From Melastoma dodecandrum (lineage: Eukaryota; Streptophyta; Magnoliopsida; Myrtales; Melastomataceae): 64,000 bases of DNA. The number at the start of each line of letters is the position of its first letter. The first letter of the stretch is position 1. Position numbers and translations under genes: made by a program. The notes below the pieces were generated by a model, which was not told where the DNA came from, searched no databases, and saw only the letters and a list, made by a program, of their open reading frames with translations. The stretch is from assembly GCA_029817715.1 (NCBI GenBank), contig JARUPY010000258.1, forward strand, positions 83,559-147,558, in the 5' to 3' direction. Shown here piece after piece: positions 16,477-26,518 of the stretch.

Positions 16477-18063
16477 ATGGACGAGACCGAAACCTTCGCC
16501 GTGGCGGGCCTCGCGGCACCGCACCCGCGGGCAGCGGCGGCGGGCCGCGACGTGGTGGCGGAGGGCGGCAACATCGTCGAGGCCGTCCTCGCGGCGGCGG
16601 CGGTCAGCGCCGTCGTGGCGCCGGAGCGCAACGGCCTCGGCGGCGACGGCCTGTGGTTGATCCGCGAGCCCGGGCCGCGCGGCCGCACCTGCGTCCTCGA
16701 CGGGCGGGGCACGATCGGCGCCGCGGCGCGCCTGTCCGTCTATCGCGAGCGGGGCTTCGAGGCCGTGCCGCGCCACGGCGCCGTCGCCGTCGCCTGCACC
16801 CCGGGTGCCGCCGCCGCCTGGGCCGAGGCCCGGGCGCTCTCGATCGCGATGGGGGGCCGCCTGCCGCTGTCGCGCCTCCTCGCCCCCGCGGTCGCGGCGG
16901 CGCGCCAGGGCTGGGACGTGACACCGGCCCAAGCGGCGGCCCTCGCCGCCGCGGCTCCCAGCCTCGCGTCCCTGCCGGGCTTCGCGCCGTCCTTCCTGCG
17001 GGACGGCAAGGCCCCCGGCGCGGGAGACCGCCTCGCCCTCCCGGCGCTCGCCGCGACGCTCGATCACCTCGCGACGGCCGGCCTCGCCGACCTCTACCGC
17101 GGCGACGTCGCCCGCGAACTCGCGGTCGACCTGTCGAAGCTGGACAGCCCGCTCGGGCGCGACGACCTCAGGCAGGCCGAGGCGCGCTGGCGCGACGCCA
17201 AGGTGTTGGACCTCGGCCGCCACGGGCTCGCGGTGCCGCCGACGCGCGCGGGCCTCCGGGCCGCCGCGGCCCTCGGCCTCTTCGCCGGCCTCGGCGCCGA
17301 GGGGTTCGAGGCCGAGACGCGCGACGGCTTCGCGCGCTGGCACGGGCTGATCGAGAGCCTGCGGACGGGGGCCGCGATGATCGACGCGGCCGCGGCCGAG
17401 GGTCGCGACCCCGCGGCGCTGCTCGACGCCGCGCGGCTCGCGCGCGCGAGCCTCGGGTATCGACCGCAGCCGCGCCGGCCGCCGGGCGTCGCCGTCCGTC
17501 CCGCCCGTCGACGAAGCCGCCGTCTGGATCGGCGCGGTGGATCGCGAGGGGCGCCGCGGTGTCGCTGATCCAGACCCTGGGCGGAAGCTTCGGCTCGGGG
17601 ATCGTGTCGGGCCGCACCGGGATCCTGATGGGCAACCGCGCCGCCGCCCTCGCCATCGATCCCGAGCTCGGCCCCGTGCTGCGCCCCGGCCGCCGCGTCC
17701 CCCTCGGCTCGCTGCCGGTCGTCGCCGCGTCGCCCCGCGACGGCCGCGTGGCGGCCTGGGGGCCGAGGGCGACGCGGCCGCCGCCCTCGTCGCCGGGGTC
17801 GCCAGCCACCTGCTGCGGGACGGCGCGTCGGCGAGGCGCTCGCGGCGCCCCGCTTGGCCCTCGGCGCGGTCCCCGGGGAGACGGACGCGGCCGTGATGGT
17901 GGAGGAGGCGCGGATGCCCGGGCCCGCCGCCCGGCTGCGCGCGGCCGGCCACGCGCTCGTGCCGGTCGACGATCCCGCCCTGAGGACCGTCGGCGCGGCG
18001 GTCCGGGACGGGACGGGGCGCGTCGCGGCCTCCTCCGACCGCGGCGCGGTGGCGGGGATCTGA
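16477..18063 (+). pseudogene. Gamma-glutamyltransferase-like gene broken by several frameshifts
   Basis: From ATG 16477 about 335 residues read in one frame as the large subunit of a gamma-glutamyltransferase family protein ('ERNGLGGDGLWLI', 'GAVAVACTPGAAAAWAEA', 'LLAPAVAAARQGWDVT'). Shifts near 17465, 17550, 17765 and 17825 then move it between all three frames, but the small-subunit signature is still visible: 'VSLIQTLGGSFGSGIVSGRTGILMGNR'. The autoprocessing Thr usually found in a 'TTH' motif before this is absent ('DEAAVWIGAVDREG'), so it may have been a non-processing homologue even when intact. Neighbours give no pathway clue. Confidence 0.7.
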
Positions 18064-18085
18064 AGCCGGTCGGCCGGGGGCAGCG

Positions 18086-20095
18086 TCACACGTCGCGCCG
18101 CGGCACGCGCTCCCGCCAGCTCCGGGTCCGGAGCAGCGCGTCGTTCTCGAAGGCCCTGAGCTCGCCCGTGATGGTGAAGGTTTCGGCGTCGCAGGCCATC
18201 GCGGTCTCGGTCTCGATGCGGATGCGCCAGCCGTCGCGGCCCATGGCGTAGCGCTGGACGATGCGGGTCTCGGCCGACAGCGGGTCGCGCCCGACCGTGA
18301 GGGTGCGGGTGAGGTCGTGCGACAGCGCCGTGCCGATCTCGTCCCACCGCGTCACGCCCTCGCCGAAGAGGCCGCCCTCGCCCTCGGTCACCACGGTGGC
18401 GCGCTCCGCCAGGAGGTCGAAGGTCACGCGCCGGGCCGCGCGCCCCTCGGCGATCAGCGTCGCGGGCGTCTCGGGGCCGTGGCGGGGCGGCGCGAAGGCG
18501 AGGGCGCCGTCGGCATCGCCCGGCATCCGTACGGGAAGGCGCAGGGCGCTCGCCCCGGTCTCCACCGTCAGGGTCGCGTCGTCGCGCGACGGCCAGACGA
18601 GCGGCCAGCAGGCGGTCGACAGGGCGAGCCGCAGGCGGTGGCCGGCCGGGACGCGGTGGCCGCACATCTTCAGCACGACCCGTACCCGCACGGCCTCGCC
18701 CGGCGCCATGGGGCGCGGGTCGGCGGAGCCGTCGCGGTGCGACAGGCTCAGCACCGCGTAGGAGATCCGCAGCGAAGACCCGTCGGGCGCGACGTCGCAG
18801 AGCCGCAGGGCGAGCTGCGCCTGCGCCCGGTCCGAGGCGAGCGACAGCGCGACGGCGGGATTGCCCAGGATCTCGACGGCCTCGTCGAGGGGCGCCGAAT
18901 CGAAGCAGAGCGACAGGCCGTCGTCGAGGCGCTGATCGGTCGGCCGCTCGCCCGCGACCCCCGTGCCCATCCATTCGCCGCCGCCCGTCCCGGTCCAGGG
19001 CGGCGAGCGGAACGAGAGCGCGCCGGCCTCCGAAGCCCCGTCGAGGAGCCGCCCCGAGGCGAGGCCGAAGGCGCGCTCCCGGATGGCGGGGCTCGGCCAT
19101 CCGGCCTCGCCGACGAAGCGGCCGGGCGAGACGCGGCGCGTCGCCGAGGGCTCGTCCCAGTCCTCCACGAAAGCCCGCATCATGGGCTCCTCCATGATGC
19201 CGGTCTCGCGGCCCTGCAGCCAGCGGTCCCACCAGCGCTGGCATTCGCCGAGGAAATCGATGGCGGGGCCGGGGCTGCCGTCCGGCGGGTAGATGTGGGC
19301 CCAGGGGCCGACGAGGCCGAGCCGCGGGACCCGGAGATGCTCGACGAGGCGCGGAACCGCGTCCGTATAGGCGTCGCCCCAGCCGCCCACGGCCAGGACG
19401 GGGACCGCGATGGCGTCCCAGTCCTCGCAGATCGAGCCGTGGCGCCAATAGGCGTCCCGCGTCTGGCGGGCCAGCCACAGGGCCGGCCAGCAGGGCATGT
19501 GGTCGAGCCGGGCCAGCCAGCGCTCGCGCCAGTCGGGGCGGAGCGCGGGATCGGGCGGCCGGCCCTGGTAGGCCAGCATGATGGCGCCCCACCACAGATT
19601 GTCGTTGAGCAGGCAGCCGCCCATGTAATGGATGTCGTCGCCGAAACGGTCGTCGGTCGAGCAGACCGTGACGATGGCCTTCAGCGCCGGCGGCCGCCGC
19701 GCCGCGACCTGGAGCGCATTGAAGCCGCCCCAGCTCTTGCCCATCATGCCGACGCTGCCCGAGCACCAGGGCTGGGCCGCGATCCAGGCGATGACCTCGA
19801 GGGCGTCGTCCTGTTCCTGCGCGAGATATTCGTCGTGGAGCAGCCCGTCCGACTCGCCCGAGCCGCGCATGTCGACGCGCAATGCCGCCGTGCCGGCGGC
19901 GGCGAAGAAGCCGTGCATGGGCTCGTCCCGGCCCCGCGTCCCGTCGCGCTTGCGGTACGGGATGTATTCGAGCACCGCCGGGACGGGATGTTCCACGACG
20001 GGTCGCCACAGGCGTGCGGCGAGCCGCGTGCCGTCGGCGAGCGGGATCCACAGATTCTCGGTGACGTCGACCCTGTAATGCTCGGCTCCGTCCAT
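18086..20095 (-). CDS. CocE/NonD family hydrolase (X-Pro dipeptidyl-peptidase type)
   Basis: A 669-residue enzyme. The N-terminal alpha/beta-hydrolase domain has the nucleophile in 'GKSWGGFN' (about residue 140), the Asp in '[10 protein letters not shown]' (about 255) and the His in '[11 protein letters not shown]' (about 285); a C-terminal jelly-roll domain follows ('[24 protein letters not shown]'). Relatives cleave esters (cocaine esterase, glutaryl acylases) or X-Pro dipeptides; no signal peptide is seen. The ATG at 20095 has a strong SD (GGAGGGAG) that can pair into a hairpin. Divergent from the carnitine genes, so an acyl-carnitine or other ester is a possible substrate, by context only. 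Confidence 0.85.
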   Translation of the reverse strand: MDGAEHYRVDVTENLWIPLADGTRLAARLWRPVVEHPVPAVLEYIPYRKRDGTRGRDEPMHGFFAAAGTAALRVDMRGSGESDGLLHDEYLAQEQDDALEVIAWIAAQPWCSGSVGMMGKSWGGFNALQVAARRPPALKAIVTVCSTDDRFGDDIHYMGGCLLNDNLWWGAIMLAYQGRPPDPALRPDWRERWLARLDHMPCWPALWLARQTRDAYWRHGSICEDWDAIAVPVLAVGGWGDAYTDAVPRLVEHLRVPRLGLVGPWAHIYPPDGSPGPAIDFLGECQRWWDRWLQGRETGIMEEPMMRAFVEDWDEPSATRRVSPGRFVGEAGWPSPAIRERAFGLASGRLLDGASEAGALSFRSPPWTGTGGGEWMGTGVAGERPTDQRLDDGLSLCFDSAPLDEAVEILGNPAVALSLASDRAQAQLALRLCDVAPDGSSLRISYAVLSLSHRDGSADPRPMAPGEAVRVRVVLKMCGHRVPAGHRLRLALSTACWPLVWPSRDDATLTVETGASALRLPVRMPGDADGALAFAPPRHGPETPATLIAEGRAARRVTFDLLAERATVVTEGEGGLFGEGVTRWDEIGTALSHDLTRTLTVGRDPLSAETRIVQRYAMGRDGWRIRIETETAMACDAETFTITGELRAFENDALLRTRSWRERVPRRDV

Positions 20096-20099
20096 CGGC

Positions 20100-20124
20100 G
20101 GCTCCCTCCTGGCTGGCGGGAGCC
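20100..20124 (-). promoter_or_regulatory. Hairpin covering the ribosome-binding site of the CocE-type gene
   Basis: On the minus strand GGCTCCC and GGGAGCC form a perfect 7-base-pair stem with an 11-base loop. The 3' arm contains the Shine-Dalgarno sequence, ending 4 bases before the ATG at 20095, so folding would hide it. This could lower or regulate translation. Confidence 0.4.
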
Positions 20125-20261
20125 AGGATCGCGGCCTTTCGGGCAGGCTGGCAAGAGGCAGGGCGCGTCGTGATTGGACCAGGGAAAGGTCGCGGCCCGT
20201 CGAGCCGGCGGCGAGGGCGCGGGCGATCCTCCCCGGATCGGGATCCGGAGAACGCCGCCGC

Positions 20262-21156
20262 ATGAACCCCAATGTCTTCATCACCTGCGCGGTCACGGGC
20301 GCCGGCGACACGGCCGGCCGCAGCCCCCATGTGCCGGTGACGCCGAAACAGATCGCCGAAGCCGCCATCGAGGCCGCCGGGGCCGGGGCGGCCATCGCCC
20401 ATATTCATGTGCGCGATCCCGAGACCGGCAAGGCGGCGCGCGCCTCTCTCGCTCTATCGCGAGGTGGTCGAGCGCGTGCGCGACTCCGGCACGGACGTGA
20501 TCTTGAACCTCACGGCCGGCATGGGCGGCGACGTAGTGTTCGGCGCGGGCGAGCAGCCGCTGCCGCTTGACCCCGTCGGCACCGACATGGTGGGGCCGGA
20601 GGAGCGTCTGGCGCATGTTGCCCAACTGCTGCCCGAGATCTGCACGCTCGATTGCGGCACGATGAATTTCGCGCTCGGCGATTACGTGATGACCAACACG
20701 CCCGCGACCCTGCGGGCCATGGCCCGGCAGGTCCAGGCGCTCGGCGTCCGGCCGGAACTCGAAGTCTTCGACGCCGGCCACCTCGTCTTCGTCAACGACC
20801 TCGTCAGGGAAGGGCTGATCGACGGCCCCGCCATGGTCCAGCTCTGCCTCGGCATCCCCTATGGCGCGCCCGACGATCCCCTGACCCTGATGGCATTGGT
20901 GAACCGCCTGCCGGCCGGCGCGGTCTTCAGCGCCTTCTCGATCGGGCGGCGCCAGCTCCCCTACGTCGCCATGGCGGCGCTGGCGGGCGGCAACGTCCGG
21001 GTCGGGCTCGAGGACAACCTGTGGCTCGACCGCGGGGTGCTCGCCACCAACGGCGCGCTGGTGGAGCGGGCCGCCACGATCCTCACCGCCATGGGGGCTT
21101 CCGTCATGGGGCCGCAGGCGACGCGCGACCTCCTCAAGCTCCGGAGCCCCGCATGA
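20262..21156 (+). pseudogene. cdhC: Beta-keto acid cleavage enzyme, CdhC-like, one frameshift
   Basis: From ATG 20262 the product starts as a BKACE protein ('[13 protein letters not shown]', metal-ligand '[13 protein letters not shown]'), changes frame near 20440 and continues as '[13 protein letters not shown]', '[11 protein letters not shown]', 'CTLDCGTMNFA' and 'GGNVRVGLEDNLW' to the stop at 21156. BKACEs use zinc to condense a beta-keto acid with acetyl-CoA; the CdhC group turns 3-dehydrocarnitine into betainyl-CoA and acetoacetate. The stop overlaps the next start (ATGA), and the next gene is a carnitine dehydrogenase fusion, which fixes the likely role. The single shift in an otherwise perfect frame looks like sequence error. 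Confidence 0.8.
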
Positions 21157-22604
21157 GCGCGCGCGACACCATCGGCCTCGTCGGGGGCGGAGTCATCGGC
21201 GCCGGCTGGGCGGCGCGCTTCCTGCTGAACGGCCACGATTGCGCGGTCTACGACCCCGATCCGGAGCTCGCCCGCAAACTCGAGGCCGTGCTGGGCAACG
21301 CCCGCCGCGCGCAGGCGAAGCTCATGCCCGGCCTCGCCGTGCCGGAGGGGCGCCTCACCGTCGCGGGTTCGGTCGCCGAGGCCGTGGCGGGGGCGGATTT
21401 TGTCGTCGAGAGCCTGCCCGAGGTCGAGGACCTCAAGATCCGCGTGCTCGGCGAGATCGACCGGGCGGCGCGGCCCGACGTGGTGGTGGCCTCCTCGACC
21501 TCGGGCCTGCTGCCGAGCCGCCTCGCCGCCGGCATGGCGCATCCCGGGCGGCTCGTCGTGGGCCACCCGTTCAACCCCGTCTATCTCCTGCCGCTCGTCG
21601 AGGTCTGCGGCGGCGCGCGGACCGATCCCGCCGCGCAGGACCGCGCCGCGGCGCTCTACGAGAGCATCGGCATGCGGGTGCTGCGGGTGCGCAAGGAGAT
21701 CGACGGCTTCATCGCCGACCGCCTGCTGGAGGCCGTCTGGCGCGAGGCGCTGTGGCTCGTCAACGACGGCATCGCCACCACCAGCGAGCTCGACGACGCG
21801 ATCCGCTATGGTGCGGGGCTGCGCTGGGCGTTCATGGGCACGTTCCTGACCTATCGGCTGGCTGGCGGCGAGGCGGGGATGCGCCATTTCCTCAGCCAGT
21901 TCGGCCCGGCACTGAAACTGCCCTGGACCAGGCTCGAGGCCCCCGAACTCACGGAGGCTCTGGTCGACCGCGTCGCCGCGCAGTCGGACGCGCAGGCGGG
22001 CGGCGTCTCGATCCGCGACCTCGAGCGCAAGCGCGACGACTGCCTCGTGGCGGTGCTCTCGGCGCTGCGGGAGCAGGACTACGCCGCGGGCGCCGTGCTG
22101 GCCTCGCACGAGCGGGCGCTGCGGGGCAGGGGGGCGGCGGGCACGCCCCTGCAGACCTGGACCGGCGCCGTGCTGCCGGACTGGATCGACTACAACGGCC
22201 ACATGACGGAGCACCGCTACCTGCAGTGCTTCGGCGAGGCGACGGATGCGTTGCTGCGCCGGATCGGCGTCGACGCCGCCTATCTGGCGGCGAAGCGCAG
22301 CTTCTACACGGTCGAGACGCATCTCATGCACCGGGGCGAGGCGCATGCCGGCGAGGCGCTGCGGGTCGACACGCAGGTGCTGGCGGCGGAGGGCAAGCGG
22401 CTCCACGTCTTCCACCGACTGCGGCGCGCGGCCGACGGGCTCGAACTCGCCAGCGCCGAGCAGATGCTGCTCCACGTCGACACGGCGGCGGGACGCAGCG
22501 TCCCGGCCGAGGGCGCGGTGTGGGACGCGATGGCGGCGCTGGCGCTCGGCCACGCGGGGCTCCCCCGGCCCGAGGCGGCGGGGCGGCGGGTGGGGACGCG
22601 GTAG
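21153..22604 (+). CDS. L-carnitine dehydrogenase fused to a betainyl-CoA thioesterase domain
   Basis: A 483-residue fusion. Residues 1-315 are a 3-hydroxyacyl-CoA dehydrogenase-fold enzyme with the NAD motif 'IGLVGGGVIGAGWAARF', the catalytic His in 'VVGHPFNPVYLLPLVEV' and 'KEIDGFIADRLLEAVWREAL', as in carnitine dehydrogenase CdhA. Residues 330-470 are a hot-dog thioesterase ('VLPDWIDYNGHMTEHRYLQCF' region, with Asp at the active site), matching CdhB. So oxidation of carnitine and hydrolysis of betainyl-CoA to glycine betaine are on one chain, with the BKACE gene just upstream supplying the middle step. Acetoacetate released would need scoAB. Confidence 0.85.
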   Translation: MSARDTIGLVGGGVIGAGWAARFLLNGHDCAVYDPDPELARKLEAVLGNARRAQAKLMPGLAVPEGRLTVAGSVAEAVAGADFVVESLPEVEDLKIRVLGEIDRAARPDVVVASSTSGLLPSRLAAGMAHPGRLVVGHPFNPVYLLPLVEVCGGARTDPAAQDRAAALYESIGMRVLRVRKEIDGFIADRLLEAVWREALWLVNDGIATTSELDDAIRYGAGLRWAFMGTFLTYRLAGGEAGMRHFLSQFGPALKLPWTRLEAPELTEALVDRVAAQSDAQAGGVSIRDLERKRDDCLVAVLSALREQDYAAGAVLASHERALRGRGAAGTPLQTWTGAVLPDWIDYNGHMTEHRYLQCFGEATDALLRRIGVDAAYLAAKRSFYTVETHLMHRGEAHAGEALRVDTQVLAAEGKRLHVFHRLRRAADGLELASAEQMLLHVDTAAGRSVPAEGAVWDAMAALALGHAGLPRPEAAGRRVGTR

Positions 22605-22634
22605 CACCCACCCGAAGCCGCGCGGGATCCGCCC

Positions 22635-22660
22635 GGGCGCCGGCCGAGACGCCGGCGTCC
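22635..22660. terminator. Hairpin between convergent carnitine and ABC-importer genes
   Basis: CGCCGGC (22638-22644) pairs with GCCGGCG (22651-22657), extendable to about ten pairs with one wobble; the loop is six bases. It lies between two converging genes and may end both transcripts. No T-run. Confidence 0.4.
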
Positions 22661-22667
22661 CCAGGCT

Positions 22668-24494
22668 TCAGGTCTCCAGCATGCCCTTGAGGTTGCGGAC
22701 CTCCTTCTGGAGGTCCCCGAGCGCCTCGGCGCCGCGTCCCTCGGCCAGCACCTCCTGGGCGGCGAGGCGCTCCGCCTCGGCCACGGCGGAAGGGTCGTCC
22801 GCCGCGACGCGTGCCGCGATGGCGGGATCGGCCGGGCGCTCGGCCGCGCCCGCCACCAGCCCCGCCGTGCCGCCCCGCCGCGCCAGGATCTCGTCGAGCC
22901 AGGTCGTGTGCATCTCGGGCACCGAGGTGATGAGCTTCTCGGTGTAGGGGTGGAACGGGGGGGCGAAGATCTCGGCGGTCGGCCCCTGGGCGATGATCTC
23001 GCCCTTCAGCATCACGGCCGTGCGATGGGCGATGCGCCGCACCGTGCCGAGGTCGTGGGTGATGAACACATAGGCGAGGCCCAGCCGGTCCTGCAGGCCC
23101 TTGAGGAGCTTGAGCACCTCCTCGGCCACCAGCGGGTCGAGCGCTGAGGTCGGCTCGTCGCAGATGATCACGTCCGGCTCGGCGGCCAGCGCGCGGGCGA
23201 TGCAGACGCGCTGCTTCTGGCCGCCCGAGAGCTGCCCGGGCCGCCGGTCGGCGAAGTCCTCGGGCAGGCCGACGAGCTTCCGGAGGTCCAGCACCCGCGC
23301 CCGCACCTCGGCCCGCCCCTTGCCGAAGAACAGCGCCACCGGGCGGCCGATGATCTCCGCCAGGCTCTGGCGCGGGTTCAGCGCCGTGTCGGGCATCTGG
23401 TGCACCATCTGGAGCCGGCGCAGGATGTCCTTCGGGCGCTGGGCCAGCGCGGGGGGCAGGACCTTGCCTTCGAGTTCGATCGTGCCGGTCCAGCGCGGCA
23501 GCAGGCCGGTCACGATCCGGGCCATCGTGCTCTTGCCCGAGCCCGATTCGCCGACGATCGCCAGGGTCTCGCCCTTGGCGAGGTCGAAGGAGGCGGATTT
23601 GACCACCGCCAGCGCGCCCTTGGCCCCGAGGCCCGCGCCGTAGCCCGCCGTGACGCCCGAGACGCGCAGGACGGGCCGCGCGGCCTTGTCGGGGACCGAG
23701 AGCGTGAGGTGCTCGGCCTCGCGCCGCTCGTTGACCAGGGCGCGGCAATAGTCCGTGCGCGGCTCCTCCAGGATCTGCCGGGTCTCGCCGCATTCGACGA
23801 GCTTGCCGTGGCGCAGCACCATGATGCGGTGGGCGATCTGCGCCACCACGGCGAGGTCGTGCGTGATGTAGAGGCCGGCGGTGCCGAATTCCGCGATGAG
23901 GTCGCGCAGCAGCGCCAGGACCTCGATCTGCGTCGTCACGTCGAGCGCCGTCGTGGGCTCGTCGAGCACGATGACGTCGGGCCGGCAGCTCATCGCCATG
24001 GCGGCCATCACGCGCTGGAGCTGGCCGCCCGAGACCTCGTGCGGATAGCGTTCGCCGATCGTGTCGGGATTCGGCAGCTGCAGGGTGCGGAAGAGCTTGC
24101 GGGCATAGACCTCGGCCTCGGCCCGCCCCATCACGCCGTGGATCACCGGCGCCTCGCAGACCTGGTCCATCAGCGTCATGCCGGGATTGAACGAGGCGGC
24201 GGCGCTCTGCGCGATATAGGCGATGCTCTTGCCGCGGATATGGCGGCGGTAGAGGGCGGTCGAGGCGCGCAGTTCCGTGCCCGCCAGCGTGACGGTGCCG
24301 CCGGTGATGCGCATGCCGGCCCGGGCATAGGCCATGGAGGCGAGGCCGATCGTTGACTTGCCGGCCCCCGATTCGCCGATGAGGCCGAGGATCTCGCCGC
24401 GCTTGAGGTCGACGTCGACGCTGTCCACCAGCACGCGGCCCGTGATGGTTTCGACGCGGAGCTGTTTCAGGCAGAGGATCTTGTCGTCGGCCAT
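22668..24494 (-). CDS. Dipeptide/oligopeptide-type ABC importer ATPase, two nucleotide-binding domains in one chain
   Basis: A 608-residue fusion of DppD- and DppF-like ATPases. Domain 1 has Walker A 'GESGAGKST' (about residue 39), signature 'VSGGQLQRVMAAMAM' and Walker B 'VIVLDEPTTALD'. Domain 2 has Walker A 'GESGSGKST' (about 318), signature 'LSGGQKQRVCIARAL' and 'VIICDEPTSALD'. Each is followed by the oligopeptide-type C-terminal region; the last 70 residues are a charged, probably helical tail. It powers the permeases encoded 10 bases upstream on the same strand. Fused Dpp ATPases are common in alphaproteobacteria. Confidence 0.9.
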   Translation of the reverse strand: MADDKILCLKQLRVETITGRVLVDSVDVDLKRGEILGLIGESGAGKSTIGLASMAYARAGMRITGGTVTLAGTELRASTALYRRHIRGKSIAYIAQSAAASFNPGMTLMDQVCEAPVIHGVMGRAEAEVYARKLFRTLQLPNPDTIGERYPHEVSGGQLQRVMAAMAMSCRPDVIVLDEPTTALDVTTQIEVLALLRDLIAEFGTAGLYITHDLAVVAQIAHRIMVLRHGKLVECGETRQILEEPRTDYCRALVNERREAEHLTLSVPDKAARPVLRVSGVTAGYGAGLGAKGALAVVKSASFDLAKGETLAIVGESGSGKSTMARIVTGLLPRWTGTIELEGKVLPPALAQRPKDILRRLQMVHQMPDTALNPRQSLAEIIGRPVALFFGKGRAEVRARVLDLRKLVGLPEDFADRRPGQLSGGQKQRVCIARALAAEPDVIICDEPTSALDPLVAEEVLKLLKGLQDRLGLAYVFITHDLGTVRRIAHRTAVMLKGEIIAQGPTAEIFAPPFHPYTEKLITSVPEMHTTWLDEILARRGGTAGLVAGAAERPADPAIAARVAADDPSAVAEAERLAAQEVLAEGRGAEALGDLQKEVRNLKGMLET

Positions 24495-24504
24495 GGCGAC
24501 CCCC

Positions 24505-25338
24505 TTACAATTCGGCCTGGGCGCCGGACGGGCGCGCGTCGATGGACAGGAACCAGTCGACCACGAGGTTGACGCCGACGGTGAGCAGCGCGATGGCGCC
24601 CGCCGGATAGAGCGCGGCGGGCAGGCCGAAGGAGATGCCGCCCACGTTGTCCTTCACCATGCCGCCCCAGTCCGCGTAGGGCAGCGGCACGCCGAGGCCG
24701 AGGAAGCTCAGGGCCGCGATGAACAGGAAGTTGAAGCAGAAGCGCAGGCCGAACTCGCTCATCAGCGGCGCGGCGGCGTTGGGCAGGATCTCGCGGCTCA
24801 TGACCCACCACAGGCCCTCGCCCCGCATGCGGGCCACCTCGACGAAGTCGAGCGAGACGAGGCCGATGCCGAGCGCGCGGGCCAGGCGGAACACGCGGGT
24901 GGAGTCGAGGCAGCCGATGGTGAAGACCAGCGAGAACAGCGACTGGCCGAGCACGTTGAGGATCATCAGCGCCCAGATCAGCAGCGGGATCGACAGCACG
25001 ACGTCGACGGCGCGCGACAGCAGCGCGTCGACCCAGCGCCCCGAGACCGCCGCCAGCAGGCCGAGCGAGATGCCGATGGCGAAGGACAGGATGGTGGTGA
25101 CGAAGGCGATGCCGATCGTCATGCGGGCGCCGTAGATCAGGCGGGTCAGCATGTCCCGCCCGATCTGGTCGGTACCGAACCAGGCGACCGCCGAGGCCGG
25201 GTCCCAGCCCCCGCCCACCACCTGGGTCTCGCCATAGGGCGCGAGAGAGGGCCCGCCGAGCGCCACCACGACGTTGAGCAGGATGATGACGAGGCCCAGG
25301 AGGGCGGTGAGGGGCGCCTTGTGGCCGAAGAGCGTCAT
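24505..25338 (-). CDS. Dipeptide-type ABC importer permease, DppC-like
   Basis: A 277-residue permease with six membrane helices; the N-terminal extracytoplasmic 'HWFGTDQxGRD' signature appears as 'WFGTDQIGRDMLTRLIYGAR' and the ATPase-contact loop as 'EVARMRGEGLWWVMSREILPNAAAPL'. Partner of the DppB-like permease 12 bases upstream. Intact frame. Confidence 0.9.
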   Translation of the reverse strand: MTLFGHKAPLTALLGLVIILLNVVVALGGPSLAPYGETQVVGGGWDPASAVAWFGTDQIGRDMLTRLIYGARMTIGIAFVTTILSFAIGISLGLLAAVSGRWVDALLSRAVDVVLSIPLLIWALMILNVLGQSLFSLVFTIGCLDSTRVFRLARALGIGLVSLDFVEVARMRGEGLWWVMSREILPNAAAPLMSEFGLRFCFNFLFIAALSFLGLGVPLPYADWGGMVKDNVGGISFGLPAALYPAGAIALLTVGVNLVVDWFLSIDARPSGAQAEL

Positions 25339-25350
25339 GGGGCGGGGGCC

Positions 25351-26298
25351 TCAGCGGGGATGGCGCAGGCGCGGATTGAGGATGATCGCCAGCACGTCCG
25401 CCAGCGTGTTGAGCAGGATGAAGACGGCGGCGAAGACGATGCCGCAGGCCTCGATCACCGGCACGTCGCGCTTGGTGACGGCGTCGATCATGTACTGGCC
25501 GACGCCCGGATAGGTGAAGACGTTCTCCACCACCACCACGCCCACCACCAGATAGGCGAGGTTCAGCGCCACGACCGAGATGATGGGCGCGGCGGCGTTG
25601 GGCAGGGCGTGGCGCGTCACCACGCGGGCGCGGCTCAGCCCCTTGAGGAAGGCCATCTCGACATAGGCGGTCGACATGGTGGAGAGCACGGAATTGCGCG
25701 TCATGCGCAGCATGTGGGCCGTGACCAGGAAGGTCAGCGTCACGGCCGGCAGCGTCACGGTCCAGACCCGCTCCCCGAAGGGCGTGTCGGGGCTGACGGT
25801 GGCGAGCGACGGGAACCATTCGTGGTTCACGGCGAAGTTCAGGATCAGGATGTAGCCGACGAAGAACTCCGGCATCGAGATCGCCAGCAGGGCCACGATA
25901 TTGGCCAGCCGGTCCGTGATCCGCCCTTCGCGGATCGCCGACAGGATGCCGAAGCCAACGGCCAGCGGCAGCGCCAGCAGGGCCGCGTAGCCCGCCAGGA
26001 AGAGGGTGTTGCGCAGGCGGGGCCAGAGAACCTCGATGATGTTCTGTTGGTTGGTCAGCGCCACGCCGAAATCGCCGTGCAGCACGCCCGCGAGCCAGAC
26101 CGCGTAGCGCACCACGGCGGGCCGGTCGAGGCCGAGCTCGTGGCGGTAGGCCGCCAGCGTCTCGGGCGTCGCCGACTGGCCCAGCACCGAGGAGGCGACG
26201 TCGCCCGGCAGGATCTGGGTCAGGACGAAGATCACGACCGAGACGGCGAAGAGCGTCAGCAGCCCGAGACCGATGCGCGACAGGATCAGACGGATCAC
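25351..26298 (-). CDS. Dipeptide-type ABC importer permease, DppB-like
   Basis: A 315-residue permease with six helices. The GTG at 26298 was chosen because AAAGGA lies 8 bases before it and the product then begins directly with the first helix ('LILSRIGLGLLTLFAVSVVIF'); the open frame upstream encodes Arg/Pro-rich sequence unlike the family. 'LPGDVASSVLGQ' and the loop 'YVEMAFLKGLSRARVVTRHALPNAA' are typical. Gap of 220 bases to the binding-protein gene, with nothing recognisable in it. Confidence 0.88.
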   Translation of the reverse strand: MIRLILSRIGLGLLTLFAVSVVIFVLTQILPGDVASSVLGQSATPETLAAYRHELGLDRPAVVRYAVWLAGVLHGDFGVALTNQQNIIEVLWPRLRNTLFLAGYAALLALPLAVGFGILSAIREGRITDRLANIVALLAISMPEFFVGYILILNFAVNHEWFPSLATVSPDTPFGERVWTVTLPAVTLTFLVTAHMLRMTRNSVLSTMSTAYVEMAFLKGLSRARVVTRHALPNAAAPIISVVALNLAYLVVGVVVVENVFTYPGVGQYMIDAVTKRDVPVIEACGIVFAAVFILLNTLADVLAIILNPRLRHPR

Positions 26299-26518
26299 GG
26301 ATGGTCCTTTCGGGACGCTGCGGGGCCCTGCCGCTCGGGGCGCCCACCGACAGGGCGGCGTCTCGTCCCGGCGCCGTGCCCTGGGGGCCGGCGACCGCGT
26401 GAAGGCGCCGAAGCCCATGGGAGGAATCCCCCGGCGTCGGGGAGGAGGCCGGCGGAGCTCGTCCCCGACGGGCCGTGGTGCCACGGCGGGGCCCGGTGGC
26501 GGGCGCCGCCCGGGATCG

